A stretch of DNA of 64,000 bases, from contig NZ_LZKR01000223.1 of the NCBI RefSeq assembly GCF_001672915.1, forward strand, positions 1 to 64,000, written 5' to 3'. A model generated the notes under the pieces. That model was not told the DNA's origin, did not search any database, and worked only from the letters and a program-made list of their open reading frames with translations. Below are positions 47,860 to 56,212 of the stretch, one piece after another; the first letter of the stretch is position 1; each line of letters starts with the position of its first letter. A program made the translations under genes and the position numbers. Source of the DNA: Mycobacterium sp. 1245805.9 (lineage in GTDB: Bacteria > Actinomycetota > Actinomycetes > Mycobacteriales > Mycobacteriaceae).

Positions 47860-48717
47860 ATGGAATTGGGAAAACCGTTCATCGGCAGCGAGGCATTGGC
47901 ATCCGGGGCGTTAAACCGGCATCAACTGCGCACGCGTTACAGCGCAGTCTTTCCGAACGTCTACCTACCGAACGGTGCCGAGCCGTCCCTTGAGCAGCGG
48001 ATCACCGCGGCCTGGCTGTGGTCGAAGAGGTCGGCGACGATCGTGGGAGCGGCCGCAGCGGCGCTGCACGGCTCCAAGTGGATTCCCGCCAATGTTCCGA
48101 TCGAGCTGAACCAGGCCAACACGCGGCCACCGCTCGGCGTGCTGACGCGGCGCGACGCGCTGGCCGACGGCGAGACGCAGGTGATGGGCGGGCGCACCGT
48201 CACCACACCCGAGCGCACCGCCTTCGACATCGGCCGGCGCGGCGCCATTCGTTCGGCCGTCGTCCGGCTCGACGCGCTCGCGCGCGCAACGGGTTTCAAG
48301 ACCGAGGACGTGCTGCGCATCGCGAAGTGCCATCCCCACGCGCCTGGGCTGCGGCGATTGGAGGCCGCGCTGCAGCTCGTCGATCCGGGCTCCGCGTCAC
48401 CTAGGGAAAGCTACCTGCGGATGCTCCTCATCGACGCCGGGCTGCCCAGGCCGCAGACCCAGATACCGGTACTCGGCGTCGATGGCATGCCAGTCGCTCA
48501 CATCGATGTGGGCTGGGATGAGTACATGGTCGGCGTTGAATATGACGGTGATCAACACCAGACCGACCGCCGGCAATACGTCTACGACATTCAGCGCTTG
48601 GAGACGCTCGAGCGAATGGGCTGGATCATCGTCCGGGTCGTCGCGGAGGATCACCGCGCAAATATCGTGCGCCGAGTCCGCGCGGCGTTGATCGAACGCG
48701 GTTGGGCCGCATGCTGA
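47860..48717 (+). CDS. DUF559-like protein (restriction-endonuclease fold C-terminus, AbiEi-like N-terminus)
   Basis: This ~285-residue protein is of a family common in mycobacteria. The N-terminal half (G-A-L-N-R-H-Q-L-R-T-R-Y..., A-A-A-A-L-H-G-S-K-W-I, T-T-P-E-R-T-A-F-D-I-G) resembles AbiEi-type DNA-binding regulators. The C-terminal half (H-I-D-V-G-W-D-E-Y-M-V-G-V-E-Y-D-G-D-Q-H, then R-V-V-A-E-D) has the D...E-x-D/V-x-K-like layout of Vsr/DUF559 nucleases, with Asp and Glu but no clear Lys. ATG 47860 is preferred to an upstream start. It is inserted between ackA and pknG and flanked by repeats. Function is not established. Confidence 0.7.
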   Translation: MELGKPFIGSEALASGALNRHQLRTRYSAVFPNVYLPNGAEPSLEQRITAAWLWSKRSATIVGAAAAALHGSKWIPANVPIELNQANTRPPLGVLTRRDALADGETQVMGGRTVTTPERTAFDIGRRGAIRSAVVRLDALARATGFKTEDVLRIAKCHPHAPGLRRLEAALQLVDPGSASPRESYLRMLLIDAGLPRPQTQIPVLGVDGMPVAHIDVGWDEYMVGVEYDGDQHQTDRRQYVYDIQRLETLERMGWIIVRVVAEDHRANIVRRVRAALIERGWAAC

Positions 48718-48907
48718 CTCGTTGAGTGTGAGCTGGCGGTTTTGAGTGTGAGGCAGTGGCGGGATCCGGGCGTTTTTCCCGCCCAGGATTCACACGCTGA
48801 TGCATCGGCTCGTTGAGTGTGAGCTGACGGTTTTGAGTGTGAGGCGGTGGCGGGGTCCGGGCGTTCTTCCCGCCCAGGATTCACACGGAAAGTCCAGGAT
48901 TCACACG
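48718..48907. repeat. Two tandem 91-bp intergenic repeat units plus a partial third
   Basis: Units begin at 48718 and 48809 with CTCGTTGAGTGTGAGCTG and differ at few positions. Each contains TTTTGAGTGTGAGGC, a GGCGGG...CCCGCC inverted repeat around a GGGCGTT loop, and CCAGGATTCACACG. The last element is repeated again at 48894-48907. The array sits immediately after the DUF559-like gene and before the pknG stop. Confidence 0.75.
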
Positions 48908-48942
48908 CGGCGCGAAGAGGGCCGCCAAAACCCAAGCCCGAA

Positions 48943-51201
48943 CTAGAACGTGCTCGTGGGACGCACCTTGTTGGCCATGTCCACCAGCGTGTAGCGGTGC
49001 CGCTGCGTGGGCGCGACGCGGGCCAGGCTGCGCAGCGACGCCTCGACGCCCAGCCGCAGGCCGTGCTCGGTGAACGGGAAGCCGAGGATGTGGTTGGTGC
49101 TGGCCTCGTTGTCCTGCAGCCAGTCCATCGCACCGCCCAGCACCAGGGCGCGGATCTGCAGCACCCGCGGCTCGGTGGGCGGCAGCGCCTCCACGCGGCG
49201 GGCCGCGTCGCGGATCTGCGCCTCGGTGATCTCGCGGGTGGAGCGGCCGGACATCAGCGTCACCGCGCTGGTCAGCCGCGCGGTGGTGAAATGCCTTGAG
49301 GTGGGCGGCACCTCGTCCAGCGTGTTCACCGCTTCCTCGCGATTGCCTTCGGCCGAAAGGGACCTGGCCAATCCGAACGCCGCGGAGATCACACCGTCGT
49401 TGGTCTTCCACACCGTCTCGTAGAACTTGTGCTCGTCGGGCTGCCCGGCCAGTTCGGCGGTGGCGGCCAGCGCCAGCTTGGGCGCGAGCTCGCCGGGAAA
49501 GGTGTCCAGCACCTCGGTGAAATGCTTTGTGGCCGAGTCGTAGTCGCCGGTCAGCAGCTCGGAGACGGCCCGGTACCACACCAGCCGCCACCGCCAGCCG
49601 ACCCGCTCGGCGAGGTCGTCGAGCTTGCGGGTGGCCTTGGCCACGTCGCCCAGGTCCAGCAGCGCGCGGACCTCCATCAGCGGCAGCTCGATCGACTCGG
49701 CCACCTCGATGCCGTCGGCGTCCAGCGAACCGTGCCGCGCGGCGCGCAACGAGTCCAGCGTCTGCACCGGCTGGGACAGCACCGTCGCCTGCAGCACCGG
49801 GGCGGCGACGTCGGCCGGATCGACCAGCGGCACCGGCAGCGCGGTCACGATCTCGCGGGCCGTCAGCTTCTCGGAATGGACCTGGCCGTCCAGGTACACA
49901 TCGGTGTGCGCGACCAGCAGGTCGACCCCGAACGTCGAACGGCTGGGGGAGAAGATCGTCGACAGGCCGGGCCGCGGGATCCGCGTGTCCTGGGCGACCA
50001 CCTCCCGCAGCACGCCCATCAATTGGGCCGACATCTCCTCGGCGGTGGAAAACCGGCGCCGCGGGTCGGGGTCGGTGGCGCGGCGCAGCAGCCGGCCGAA
50101 CGAGTCGTAGTTCTTCAGCACGGGGTCGTCGTCCGGCAGCCCGTCGACGTAGCGGCCGTTGCGGGTGCGCAGGTTCAGCGTCAGCGCCGCCAGCGTCCGC
50201 CCCACCGTGTAGATGTCCGTGGCCACCGTCGGGCCGGTCCGCACGATCTCCGGCGCCTGGAAACCCGGTGTGCCGTAAAGATATCCGAACGAATTGATCC
50301 GCGACACCGCGCCCAGGTCGATCAGCTTGAGCTGCTCCTCGGTGAGCATGATGTTCTCCGGCTTCAGGTCGTTGTAGACCAGGCCGATGGAATGCAGGTA
50401 GCTCAGCGCGGGCATGATCTCGAGCAGGTAGGCGATGGCCTCGGAGACGGGCAGCTTCTCGGACTTCCCGTCCTTGAGTTGGCGCCGCAGCGACTGCCCG
50501 CCGATGTACTCCATGACGATGTAGCCGACCGGCTCCCCGTGCCGGTCGGTGTGCTCGACGAAGTTGAAGATCTGCACGATCTGCGGGTGCACCACCTCGG
50601 CGAGGAACTGGCGCTCGGCCATCGCGATCGCCTGCGCCTCGGCGTCCCCTGAATGCACCAGGCCCTTGAGCACAACCGGGCGGTCGTTGACGTTGTGGTC
50701 GACCGCCAGGTACACCCAGCCCAGCCCGCCGTGCGCGATGCAGCCCTTCACCTCGTACTGGCCCGCGACGATGTCGCCCGGATTCAGCTGCGGCAGAAAC
50801 GAATACGGGCTCCCGCAGGCGGGGCACCAGCCCTCCGACGCGCCCTTGCCCTCCGAGCCCGACCGGCCGACGGGCTTTCCGCAGTTCCAGCAGAAGCGCT
50901 TGGACTCCGGCACCACCGGGTTGGTCATCAGCGCCTCGAGCGGATCGATGTCGCGCACGCGCGGGATCTCGACCAGCCCACCGGCGAGGTGCCGGGTCGG
51001 CGGCAGCACCCGCGTTGCCACCGTCATCCGCTCCGGCGCGTCGGTGTCTATGCCGGGGATGAGGAAATCGTCGTCGTCATCGTCGTCGAAGTCGGGACGG
51101 AACAGCGCCTGGGTGGCCTGCGGCCGCGACTCCGCCGCCGCGCCGGTCTGCACGTCGGGCGCCTGGGTGCCGACCTCTTCGGAATCCATCGGCTCGCCCA
51201 T
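48943..51201 (-). CDS. pknG: Serine/threonine protein kinase G
   Basis: This 752-residue soluble kinase regulates 2-oxoglutarate metabolism through GarA and affects intracellular survival. An N-terminal disordered region carries an acidic run (Asp-rich near residue 40). A rubredoxin-like domain has C-W-N-C-G and C-P-A-C-G (~105-130), and the kinase domain V-V-L-K-G near 180, V-Y-N-D-L-K-P-E-N near 275 and I-D-L-G-A near 292. A C-terminal TPR domain ends in V-R-P-T-S-T-F. A loop after G-G-Q-S-L is about four residues longer than in M. tuberculosis. The start overlaps the glnH stop (TGATG). The open frame upstream through glnH is a shadow. Confidence 0.97.
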   Translation of the reverse strand: MGEPMDSEEVGTQAPDVQTGAAAESRPQATQALFRPDFDDDDDDDFLIPGIDTDAPERMTVATRVLPPTRHLAGGLVEIPRVRDIDPLEALMTNPVVPESKRFCWNCGKPVGRSGSEGKGASEGWCPACGSPYSFLPQLNPGDIVAGQYEVKGCIAHGGLGWVYLAVDHNVNDRPVVLKGLVHSGDAEAQAIAMAERQFLAEVVHPQIVQIFNFVEHTDRHGEPVGYIVMEYIGGQSLRRQLKDGKSEKLPVSEAIAYLLEIMPALSYLHSIGLVYNDLKPENIMLTEEQLKLIDLGAVSRINSFGYLYGTPGFQAPEIVRTGPTVATDIYTVGRTLAALTLNLRTRNGRYVDGLPDDDPVLKNYDSFGRLLRRATDPDPRRRFSTAEEMSAQLMGVLREVVAQDTRIPRPGLSTIFSPSRSTFGVDLLVAHTDVYLDGQVHSEKLTAREIVTALPVPLVDPADVAAPVLQATVLSQPVQTLDSLRAARHGSLDADGIEVAESIELPLMEVRALLDLGDVAKATRKLDDLAERVGWRWRLVWYRAVSELLTGDYDSATKHFTEVLDTFPGELAPKLALAATAELAGQPDEHKFYETVWKTNDGVISAAFGLARSLSAEGNREEAVNTLDEVPPTSRHFTTARLTSAVTLMSGRSTREITEAQIRDAARRVEALPPTEPRVLQIRALVLGGAMDWLQDNEASTNHILGFPFTEHGLRLGVEASLRSLARVAPTQRHRYTLVDMANKVRPTSTF

Positions 51202-52163
51202 CAGTCCACATACCTCGGCGTCGGCGGGGCGGGCGCCGGTCCCAGAACCGTCAACCACTTGCGGTACAACGTGTTCCACGTCCCGTCGCGGCGGATGCGT
51301 TCCAGCGTGCCGTTGACGAACCGGACCAGCCCGGGGTTGTTCAGGTTGACACCGATGCCGTACGGCTGGGTGGCCATGTTGGGCCCGACGATGTGCAGGT
51401 ACGGGTCCTCCTCCACCAGCCCGGCCAGGATCGAGTCGTCGGTGCTGACGGCGTCGATCTCGCGCTGCTGCATGGCCACCAGGCAGTCGGCCCAGTTCAC
51501 CACCGACACGATCACCGGCGCCGGGTCGATCTGCTGGATGCGGTGCAGCGACGTGGTGCCCCGCGCCACGCACACCCGCTTGCCGGACAGGTCGGCCGCC
51601 CGGACGATCGGCGAGTCGCGCGGCGCCAGGATGCGCTGGTTGGCGTCGAGGTAGACGGTGGAGAAGTTCACCAGCTTGCGCCGCTCGCAGGTGATCGTCA
51701 TGGTCTTGACGACGACGTCGACCTCGTTGCGCTGCAGCGCGGTGACCCGTTCGTCCGATGACAGGATGCGGTACTCGACGTGCGACGGGGCGCCGAAGAT
51801 GTCGCGCGCGATCTCGCCGGCGATGTCGACGTCGAAGCCGGTGATCTCGCCGGTGATCGGGTCGCGGAAGCTGAACAGGTTGCTGCCGATGTCGAGCCCG
51901 ACGATCAGCCGGCCGCGGGCGCGGATGTCGGCGACGGCGGCGTCCGCCTCGGCCTTGTTGGGGAAGGGGCGCAGGCTGGCGGTCAGGTCGCAGCCCTGAC
52001 TCGGGTCGTCCGGGGGCAGCGGCGGCTCCGGCGGCAGCTGCTGCATGCCGACCGGCGTGGGCGGCGGCAGCGTCGGCACGGTCGCCACGGTCAGCGACTC
52101 GGTGTGGCCGCAGCCGGCAAGCAGGCCGACCGCCGCGAGCGCCGCCAGGCGGCGCCTGATCAC
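51201..52163 (-). CDS. glnH: Glutamine/glutamate-binding lipoprotein of the PknG system
   Basis: This ~320-residue exported lipoprotein has a signal peptide with lipobox L-L-A-G-C (Cys near residue 17). The family 3 solute-binding domain follows: R-G-R-L-I-V-G-L-D-I-G-S-N-L-F-S-F-R-D near 85, E-I-T-G-F-D-V-D-I-A-G-E, and Y-G-I-G-V-N-L near 280. In mycobacteria GlnH senses Asp/Glu/Gln outside the membrane and signals through GlnX to PknG rather than serving a transporter. Start GTG 52163 overlaps the glnX stop (GTGA) and gives a proper signal peptide; a longer start lies within glnX. Confidence 0.95.
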   Translation of the reverse strand: MIRRRLAALAAVGLLAGCGHTESLTVATVPTLPPPTPVGMQQLPPEPPLPPDDPSQGCDLTASLRPFPNKAEADAAVADIRARGRLIVGLDIGSNLFSFRDPITGEITGFDVDIAGEIARDIFGAPSHVEYRILSSDERVTALQRNEVDVVVKTMTITCERRKLVNFSTVYLDANQRILAPRDSPIVRAADLSGKRVCVARGTTSLHRIQQIDPAPVIVSVVNWADCLVAMQQREIDAVSTDDSILAGLVEEDPYLHIVGPNMATQPYGIGVNLNNPGLVRFVNGTLERIRRDGTWNTLYRKWLTVLGPAPAPPTPRYVD

Positions 52164-53479
52164 CGGTACTCCTTGAGCCGCGGCCACAGGCCCAGCGCGA
52201 CGGCGATGGCCGCGCCGAGGGACAGCACCACGCCGCCCACCTGGGCGCCGGACAAGCCGCTGCGCGCGTTGAGCACGTCGTTGCGCAGGTGGGTGCGGCT
52301 CTGGTCCATGGCCTTGCCGAGCTCGTCCTCGAGCTTGTCGAACGCCGGGGTGGAGTCGTCCTCGCCGCTGCCGAGCGCGACCTGGGTGGCGGCGCGGTAA
52401 TTGCCCACCGAGATGTAGGAGTTGATCCGGTCGTTGGCCTGCCGCCAGCGCAGCAGCAGCTGATCGGCGCCCTGCAGGTCGGGCTTGTCGACGGCGTCGC
52501 TGCGGGACATGTACTGGTCGAGCTGCTGATGCATGGAGTCGATGCGCTGATAGAACGACTGCTTGCGCATCTCCTCGTCACCGCGGCGGATCAGCGAGAG
52601 CGTCTCGTCGGCCCGCGCCTGCTGCGCGGTGATGGCGACGTTGGTGACGGTCCGCAGGGACTCCGCGGCGGTGTCCTTGGCGCTGCGACTCGCGGTCGTC
52701 GAAATGGTCAGCGCGGTCCCGACCCATACCACCATGACGAGGATACCGAGGGCGCCGACGACCAGCCCCGGGTTGATTCGGCGCCGGGTGCGGCGGGCCA
52801 GCCAGCGATGCGAGAACGCGCCGAAGACCACCGTGCTGGCGACGACGAGGATCACCGGGGCGGGAAAGTGCGTGGATGCGGTGGTTTCGCTGTCCACCCG
52901 ATCGGAGGTCGCCTGGTACAGCTGCGCCGCGTCGGGCAGGATCCGCGACTGCATCAGCCCCGAGGCCTCCGACAGGTACGACGACCCGACCGGGTTGCCC
53001 TCCCGGTTGTTGGTCCGCGCGATCTCGATCAGCCCGGTGTAGACGGCCAGCTCGGCGTTGATCCGGCCGAGCAACTGGATGAGCGGTTCGTCGGTCAGCC
53101 CGCTGGATGCCCTCGTCACGGCCACCGCGGCGTCCGTGATCGCCTGCTCGTAGCGCTGCCGCACCGGGCGCGGCTCGGCCTGCGCGATGAACGCGGTGGC
53201 CGCCGCGGCGTCGGCCACCGACAGCGTGGTGTAGAGCCGTCCGGCGGCGAACGACAGCGGCTCGGTGTGGTTGAGCACCGTGGACAGCACCTGCTGGCGG
53301 TGGTTGATGGTCGTCGAGGTGGCGAAGGCGCTGGAGACGCCGAGGGCCGCCAGCACGATCCCGATCGTCAGGATGCGGCCCGGCGTCGTCGAGATGAACC
53401 ACCAGCGGGGATGGGCCGGTTCGGCCGGCGACCGCGACCCCTTCGGTTCGGTCGACGGGTGCGCCAGCTCAACCGTCAC
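52160..53479 (-). CDS. glnX: GlnX, four-span membrane sensor protein
   Basis: This 439-residue membrane protein is equivalent to Rv0412c. Four hydrophobic helices are visible: near residue 33 (I-L-T-I-G-I-V-L-A-A-L-G-V-S-S), near 205 (V-I-L-V-V-A-S-T-V-V-F-G-A), near 238 (V-V-G-A-L-G-I-L-V-M-V-V-W-V-G) and at the C-terminus (V-G-G-V-V-L-S-L-G-A-A-I-A-V-A). Two extracytoplasmic loops of ~150 helical residues lie between. Published work links GlnX to GlnH and PknG in amino-acid sensing. It starts the glnX-glnH-pknG operon, all coupled by overlaps. The start is GTG. Confidence 0.93.
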   Translation of the reverse strand: MTVELAHPSTEPKGSRSPAEPAHPRWWFISTTPGRILTIGIVLAALGVSSAFATSTTINHRQQVLSTVLNHTEPLSFAAGRLYTTLSVADAAAATAFIAQAEPRPVRQRYEQAITDAAVAVTRASSGLTDEPLIQLLGRINAELAVYTGLIEIARTNNREGNPVGSSYLSEASGLMQSRILPDAAQLYQATSDRVDSETTASTHFPAPVILVVASTVVFGAFSHRWLARRTRRRINPGLVVGALGILVMVVWVGTALTISTTASRSAKDTAAESLRTVTNVAITAQQARADETLSLIRRGDEEMRKQSFYQRIDSMHQQLDQYMSRSDAVDKPDLQGADQLLLRWRQANDRINSYISVGNYRAATQVALGSGEDDSTPAFDKLEDELGKAMDQSRTHLRNDVLNARSGLSGAQVGGVVLSLGAAIAVALGLWPRLKEYR

Positions 53480-53602
53480 GTCTACTCAGCCCTCATAACT
53501 TTCGGCCCACGAACCCGGATAAGCGAATTCTAAGAGAATGTTCGGGCGGATGGGGGGAGGCGAGTCAATTGACCGGCGGGGTCGCCTGCCTATCCTGATC
53601 TC

Positions 53603-54235
53603 GTGCAGGGCGACGGCGACGGATGGGTGGTATCCGACAGCGGCGCCCACTACTGGGGCCGCTACGGCGCGGCCGGGTTGCTGTTGCGCGCGCCGCGGCC
53701 CGACGGCACGCCCGCGGTCCTGCTGCAGCATCGCGCGGTGTGGAGCCACCAGGGCGGGACGTGGGGCCTGCCGGGCGGCGCCCGGGACAGCCACGAGACG
53801 CCGGAGCAGACCGCCGTCCGCGAGGCGCACGAGGAGGCCGGCCTGCTGGCCGAGCGGCTCGCCGTGCGCGCCGCCGTCGTCACCGCCCTGGTGGCCGGGC
53901 TCGGCGGCACCCGCTGGACCTACACCACCGTCGTCGCCGACGCGGCCGAGTTGCTGGACACCGTGCCGAACCGGGAAAGCGCCGAGATGCGCTGGGTCGC
54001 CGAGAACGAGGTCGCCGACCTGCCGCTGCATCCCGGCTTCGCGGCCAGCTGGCAGCGGCTGCGCACCGCGCCTGCGCTGTTGCCGCTCGACCAGGGCGAC
54101 GAACGGCGCCACCACCTGCCGCGCACGCTGGAGGTCGAGGCCGGGGTCTTCGTGTGGTGCATGCCGGGTGACGCCGACGAGGAGCCGTCGCAGCTTTCTC
54201 GCCTGGTCAGCTCGCTGCTGCAAGCGCCGACCTGA
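53603..54235 (+). CDS. mutT3: Nudix hydrolase MutT3
   Basis: This 210-residue Nudix protein has the Nudix box G-G-A-R-D-S-H-E-T-P-E-Q-T-A-V-R-E-A-H-E with E-A-G-L-L following (about residues 58-82). G-L-P precedes it, and W-V-A-E-N-E-V-A-D-L-P-L-H-P is near 135. MutT-type enzymes hydrolyse oxidised or other nucleoside diphosphate derivatives. The gene order glnX-mutT3-thiE equals Rv0412c-Rv0414c. The start is GTG 53603. The 3' end overlaps thiE by 29 bp on the other strand. Confidence 0.92.
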   Translation: MQGDGDGWVVSDSGAHYWGRYGAAGLLLRAPRPDGTPAVLLQHRAVWSHQGGTWGLPGGARDSHETPEQTAVREAHEEAGLLAERLAVRAAVVTALVAGLGGTRWTYTTVVADAAELLDTVPNRESAEMRWVAENEVADLPLHPGFAASWQRLRTAPALLPLDQGDERRHHLPRTLEVEAGVFVWCMPGDADEEPSQLSRLVSSLLQAPT

Positions 54236-54875
54236 GCGCCTCGGCCGCCGCGCGCGGGTCCTCGGCCGCGGTGATCGCCCGCACCACCACGATCCGGCGG
54301 GCGCCGGCCTCGAGCACCTGGGGCAGCCGCCTTGTGTCGATGCCGCCGATCGCGAACCACGGCTTGGCCCCGCCGACGCGGGCGGCCTCGCGCACCAGCT
54401 CCAGGCCCGGCGCGGCGCGACCGGGTTTGGTCGGGGTGGGCCAGCACGGCCCGACGCAGAAGTAGTCGGCCTCGGCGGCGGCCGTGGCCATCTGGCCCGC
54501 GTCGTGGCTGGACAGGCCGATCAGCACCTCCGGCCCGGCGATGTCGTGTGCCACGGCCGGCGGCAGGTCGCCCTGGCCCAGGTGCAGCACGTCGGCGCCG
54601 GCCGCGCGGGCGATGTCGGCGCGGTCGTTGACCGCGAACAGGGCGCCGTGCCGGCGGGCCGCGTCGGCGAGGATCTCGAGCGCGGCCAGCTCGTCGCGGG
54701 CCTCGAGCGGACCGAATCGCTGCTCACCCGCCGACCCCTTGTCGCGCAGCTGGACGATGTCGACCCCACCGGCCAGGGCGGCGTCGACGAACTCGGCCAG
54801 GTCGCCGCGCTCGCGCCGCGCGTCGGTACACAAATACAGGCGCGCTGCCGCGAGGCGGGTGGACGGTTGGTGCAC
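54207..54875 (-). CDS. thiE: Thiamine-phosphate synthase
   Basis: This 222-residue TIM-barrel enzyme couples HMP-pyrophosphate and thiazole phosphate to thiamine phosphate. Motifs are L-Y-L-C-T-D-A near residue 13, I-V-Q-L-R-D-K near 40, V-N-D-R near 80, H-L-G-Q-G-D near 97, S-S-H and Y-F-C-V-G-P-C-W-P-T-P-T-K near 140, and F-A-I-G-G-I near 175. GTG 54875 lies 6 nt past a TAGCGT -10 box, so the mRNA is probably leaderless. It lacks the TPP riboswitch of its divergent partners. Confidence 0.95.
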   Translation of the reverse strand: MHQPSTRLAAARLYLCTDARRERGDLAEFVDAALAGGVDIVQLRDKGSAGEQRFGPLEARDELAALEILADAARRHGALFAVNDRADIARAAGADVLHLGQGDLPPAVAHDIAGPEVLIGLSSHDAGQMATAAAEADYFCVGPCWPTPTKPGRAAPGLELVREAARVGGAKPWFAIGGIDTRRLPQVLEAGARRIVVVRAITAAEDPRAAAEALRSALAAAS

Positions 54876-54881
54876 ACCGCG

Positions 54882-54899
54882 ACGCTAGCGCGCTAGCGT
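54882..54899. promoter_or_regulatory. Perfect 18-bp palindrome made of two abutting -10 boxes (thiE/thiO)
   Basis: ACGCTAGCGCGCTAGCGT reads the same on both strands. Each half holds TAGCGT (TANNNT) in outward orientation: 54894-54899 for thiO and 54887-54882 for thiE. The starts predicted from these boxes fall at the thiE GTG (54875) and just before the TPP aptamer (~54907). The two promoters therefore share their core and may exclude each other. Confidence 0.55.
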
Positions 54900-54907
54900 G
54901 GAACCCG

Positions 54908-55000
54908 AAGAGCACGGGAGTCCTAGCGACCGGGGACTGAGAGTGGGCGCGCACGCCCTTACCGTCACACCTGATCCGGGTCATGCCGGCGAAGGGAGCA
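54908..55000 (+). ncRNA. TPP riboswitch (THI element)
   Basis: The leader of thiO contains the THI-box order: CACGGGAGTCC (54913-54923), the conserved GGGACTGAGAGTGGGC (54933-54948), a short hairpin with GCCC, then ACCGTCACACCTGATCCGGG, TCATGCCGGCGAAGGGAGC. CTGAGAG and CCTGATC are the core pyrimidine-sensing bases. It ends right at the AAGG ribosome site of thiO, suggesting control of translation initiation by thiamine pyrophosphate. Confidence 0.95.
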
Positions 55001-55004
55001 AAGG

Positions 55005-56018
55005 ATGCAAGTGGCCGACTCGGTCTCAGTCATAGGCGGCGGCGTCATCGGGCTGTCGGTGGCGCGCCGGGCGGCGCGGGCCGGCTGGTCGGTCGCCGTG
55101 CACCACACCGGCGAACCGGGTGCGTCCTGGGTGGCGGGCGGCATGCTCGCCCCGCACAGCGAGGGCTGGCCCGGCGAAGAGCGGTTGCTGCGGCTGGGCC
55201 TGGAATCGCTGCGGCTGTGGCGCGAGGGCGGCTTCACCGACGGCTGGCCGGCGGGGGTGATCACCGCCCGCGAGTCGCTGGTGGTGGCCGTCGACCGCGC
55301 CGACGTGGCCGACCTGCGCACCGTCGCCGACTGGTTGTCCGAGCAGGGCCACCCGGTGGCGTGGGAGCCGGCCGCCCGCGACGTGGAACCGCTGCTGGCG
55401 CAAGGCATCCGGCACGGCTTTCGCGCGCCCACCGAGCTGGCGGTGGACAACCGCGCCGTGCTCGACGCGCTGCGCCGCGACTGCGAAAGCCTCGGGGTGC
55501 GGTGGGCCGGGCCGGTGAGCGACCTCGAGCGGGTCGAGGCCGACGCGGTGGTGATCGCCAACGGCGTCGACGCGCCCGCCCTGTGGCCGGGGCTGCCGGT
55601 GCGGCCGGTGAAGGGCGAGGTGCTGCGCCTGCGCTGGCGGAAGGGATGTATGCCGTTGCTGCAAAGGGTGATTCGCGCCCGCGTGCACGGCCGGCAGGTG
55701 TACCTGGTGCCGCGCGCCGACGGCGTGGTCGTCGGCGCCACCCAGTACGAGCACGGGCGCGACACCGCCCCGGTGGTGTCGGGGGTGCGCGACCTGCTCG
55801 ACGACGCGTGCGCGGTGCTGCCGGCGCTCGGCGAGTATGAGCTGGCCGAGTGCGCGGCCGGGCTGCGCCCGATGACACCCGATAACCTGCCCCTCGTGCG
55901 ACGCGTCGACGAGCGAACCCTGGTCGCGGCGGGCCACGGCCGGTCCGGATTCCTGCTGGCGCCGTGGACCGCCGAACAGATCGTCGCCGAGCTGGCCCCG
56001 GTCGGAGCGCGGTCATGA
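55005..56018 (+). CDS. thiO: Glycine oxidase ThiO
   Basis: This 337-residue FAD oxidase of the DAO family converts glycine to the imine used for the thiazole ring. FAD motif V-S-V-I-G-G-G-V-I-G-L-S-V near residue 10; G-A-S-W-V-A-G-G-M-L-A-P near 40; P-V-K-G-E-V-L-R near 195; G-L-R-P-M-T-P-D near 285; G-H-G-R-S-G-F-L-L-A-P near 310. It directly follows the TPP riboswitch and overlaps thiS by 4 bp. Confidence 0.95.
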   Translation: MQVADSVSVIGGGVIGLSVARRAARAGWSVAVHHTGEPGASWVAGGMLAPHSEGWPGEERLLRLGLESLRLWREGGFTDGWPAGVITARESLVVAVDRADVADLRTVADWLSEQGHPVAWEPAARDVEPLLAQGIRHGFRAPTELAVDNRAVLDALRRDCESLGVRWAGPVSDLERVEADAVVIANGVDAPALWPGLPVRPVKGEVLRLRWRKGCMPLLQRVIRARVHGRQVYLVPRADGVVVGATQYEHGRDTAPVVSGVRDLLDDACAVLPALGEYELAECAAGLRPMTPDNLPLVRRVDERTLVAAGHGRSGFLLAPWTAEQIVAELAPVGARS

Positions 56019-56212
56019 TCGTCACGGTCAACGAGAAAACCGTCGAGGTCGACGAGCGGACCACGGTCGCCGCGCTGCTGGAGTCGCTGGGATTTCCCGG
56101 CCGCGGCATCGCGGTGGCGATGGACGACACCGTGCTCCCGCGATCCAACTGGACCGCAAGGCTATCCGACGGTGCGCGGCTCGAGGTGGTGACGGCGGTG
56201 CAAGGTGGCTGA
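56015..56212 (+). CDS. thiS: Sulfur carrier protein ThiS
   Basis: This 65-residue ubiquitin-like protein begins M-I-V-T-V-N-E-K and ends in the essential Gly-Gly (A-V-Q-G-G), which is adenylated and thiocarboxylated to donate sulfur to the thiazole. R-G-I-A-V-A-M-D-D-T-V-L-P-R-S-N-W is the family core. ATGA overlap with thiO and 8-bp overlap with thiG show tight coupling. It is shorter than the surrounding open frame, which starts earlier at 55964 without support. Confidence 0.93.
   Translation: MIVTVNEKTVEVDERTTVAALLESLGFPGRGIAVAMDDTVLPRSNWTARLSDGARLEVVTAVQGG

Noticed and set aside
48718..48907. CRISPR array or rho-independent terminator
   Set aside because: Only two full units with no unique spacers between them, so not CRISPR. 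The hairpins lack a following T-run, so a simple terminator is not supported.
48943..52581. 1212-codon minus-strand frame extending pknG through glnH into glnX
   Set aside because: The part upstream of 51201 is out of frame with the well supported glnH and glnX. PknG starts at the ATG overlapping the glnH stop.
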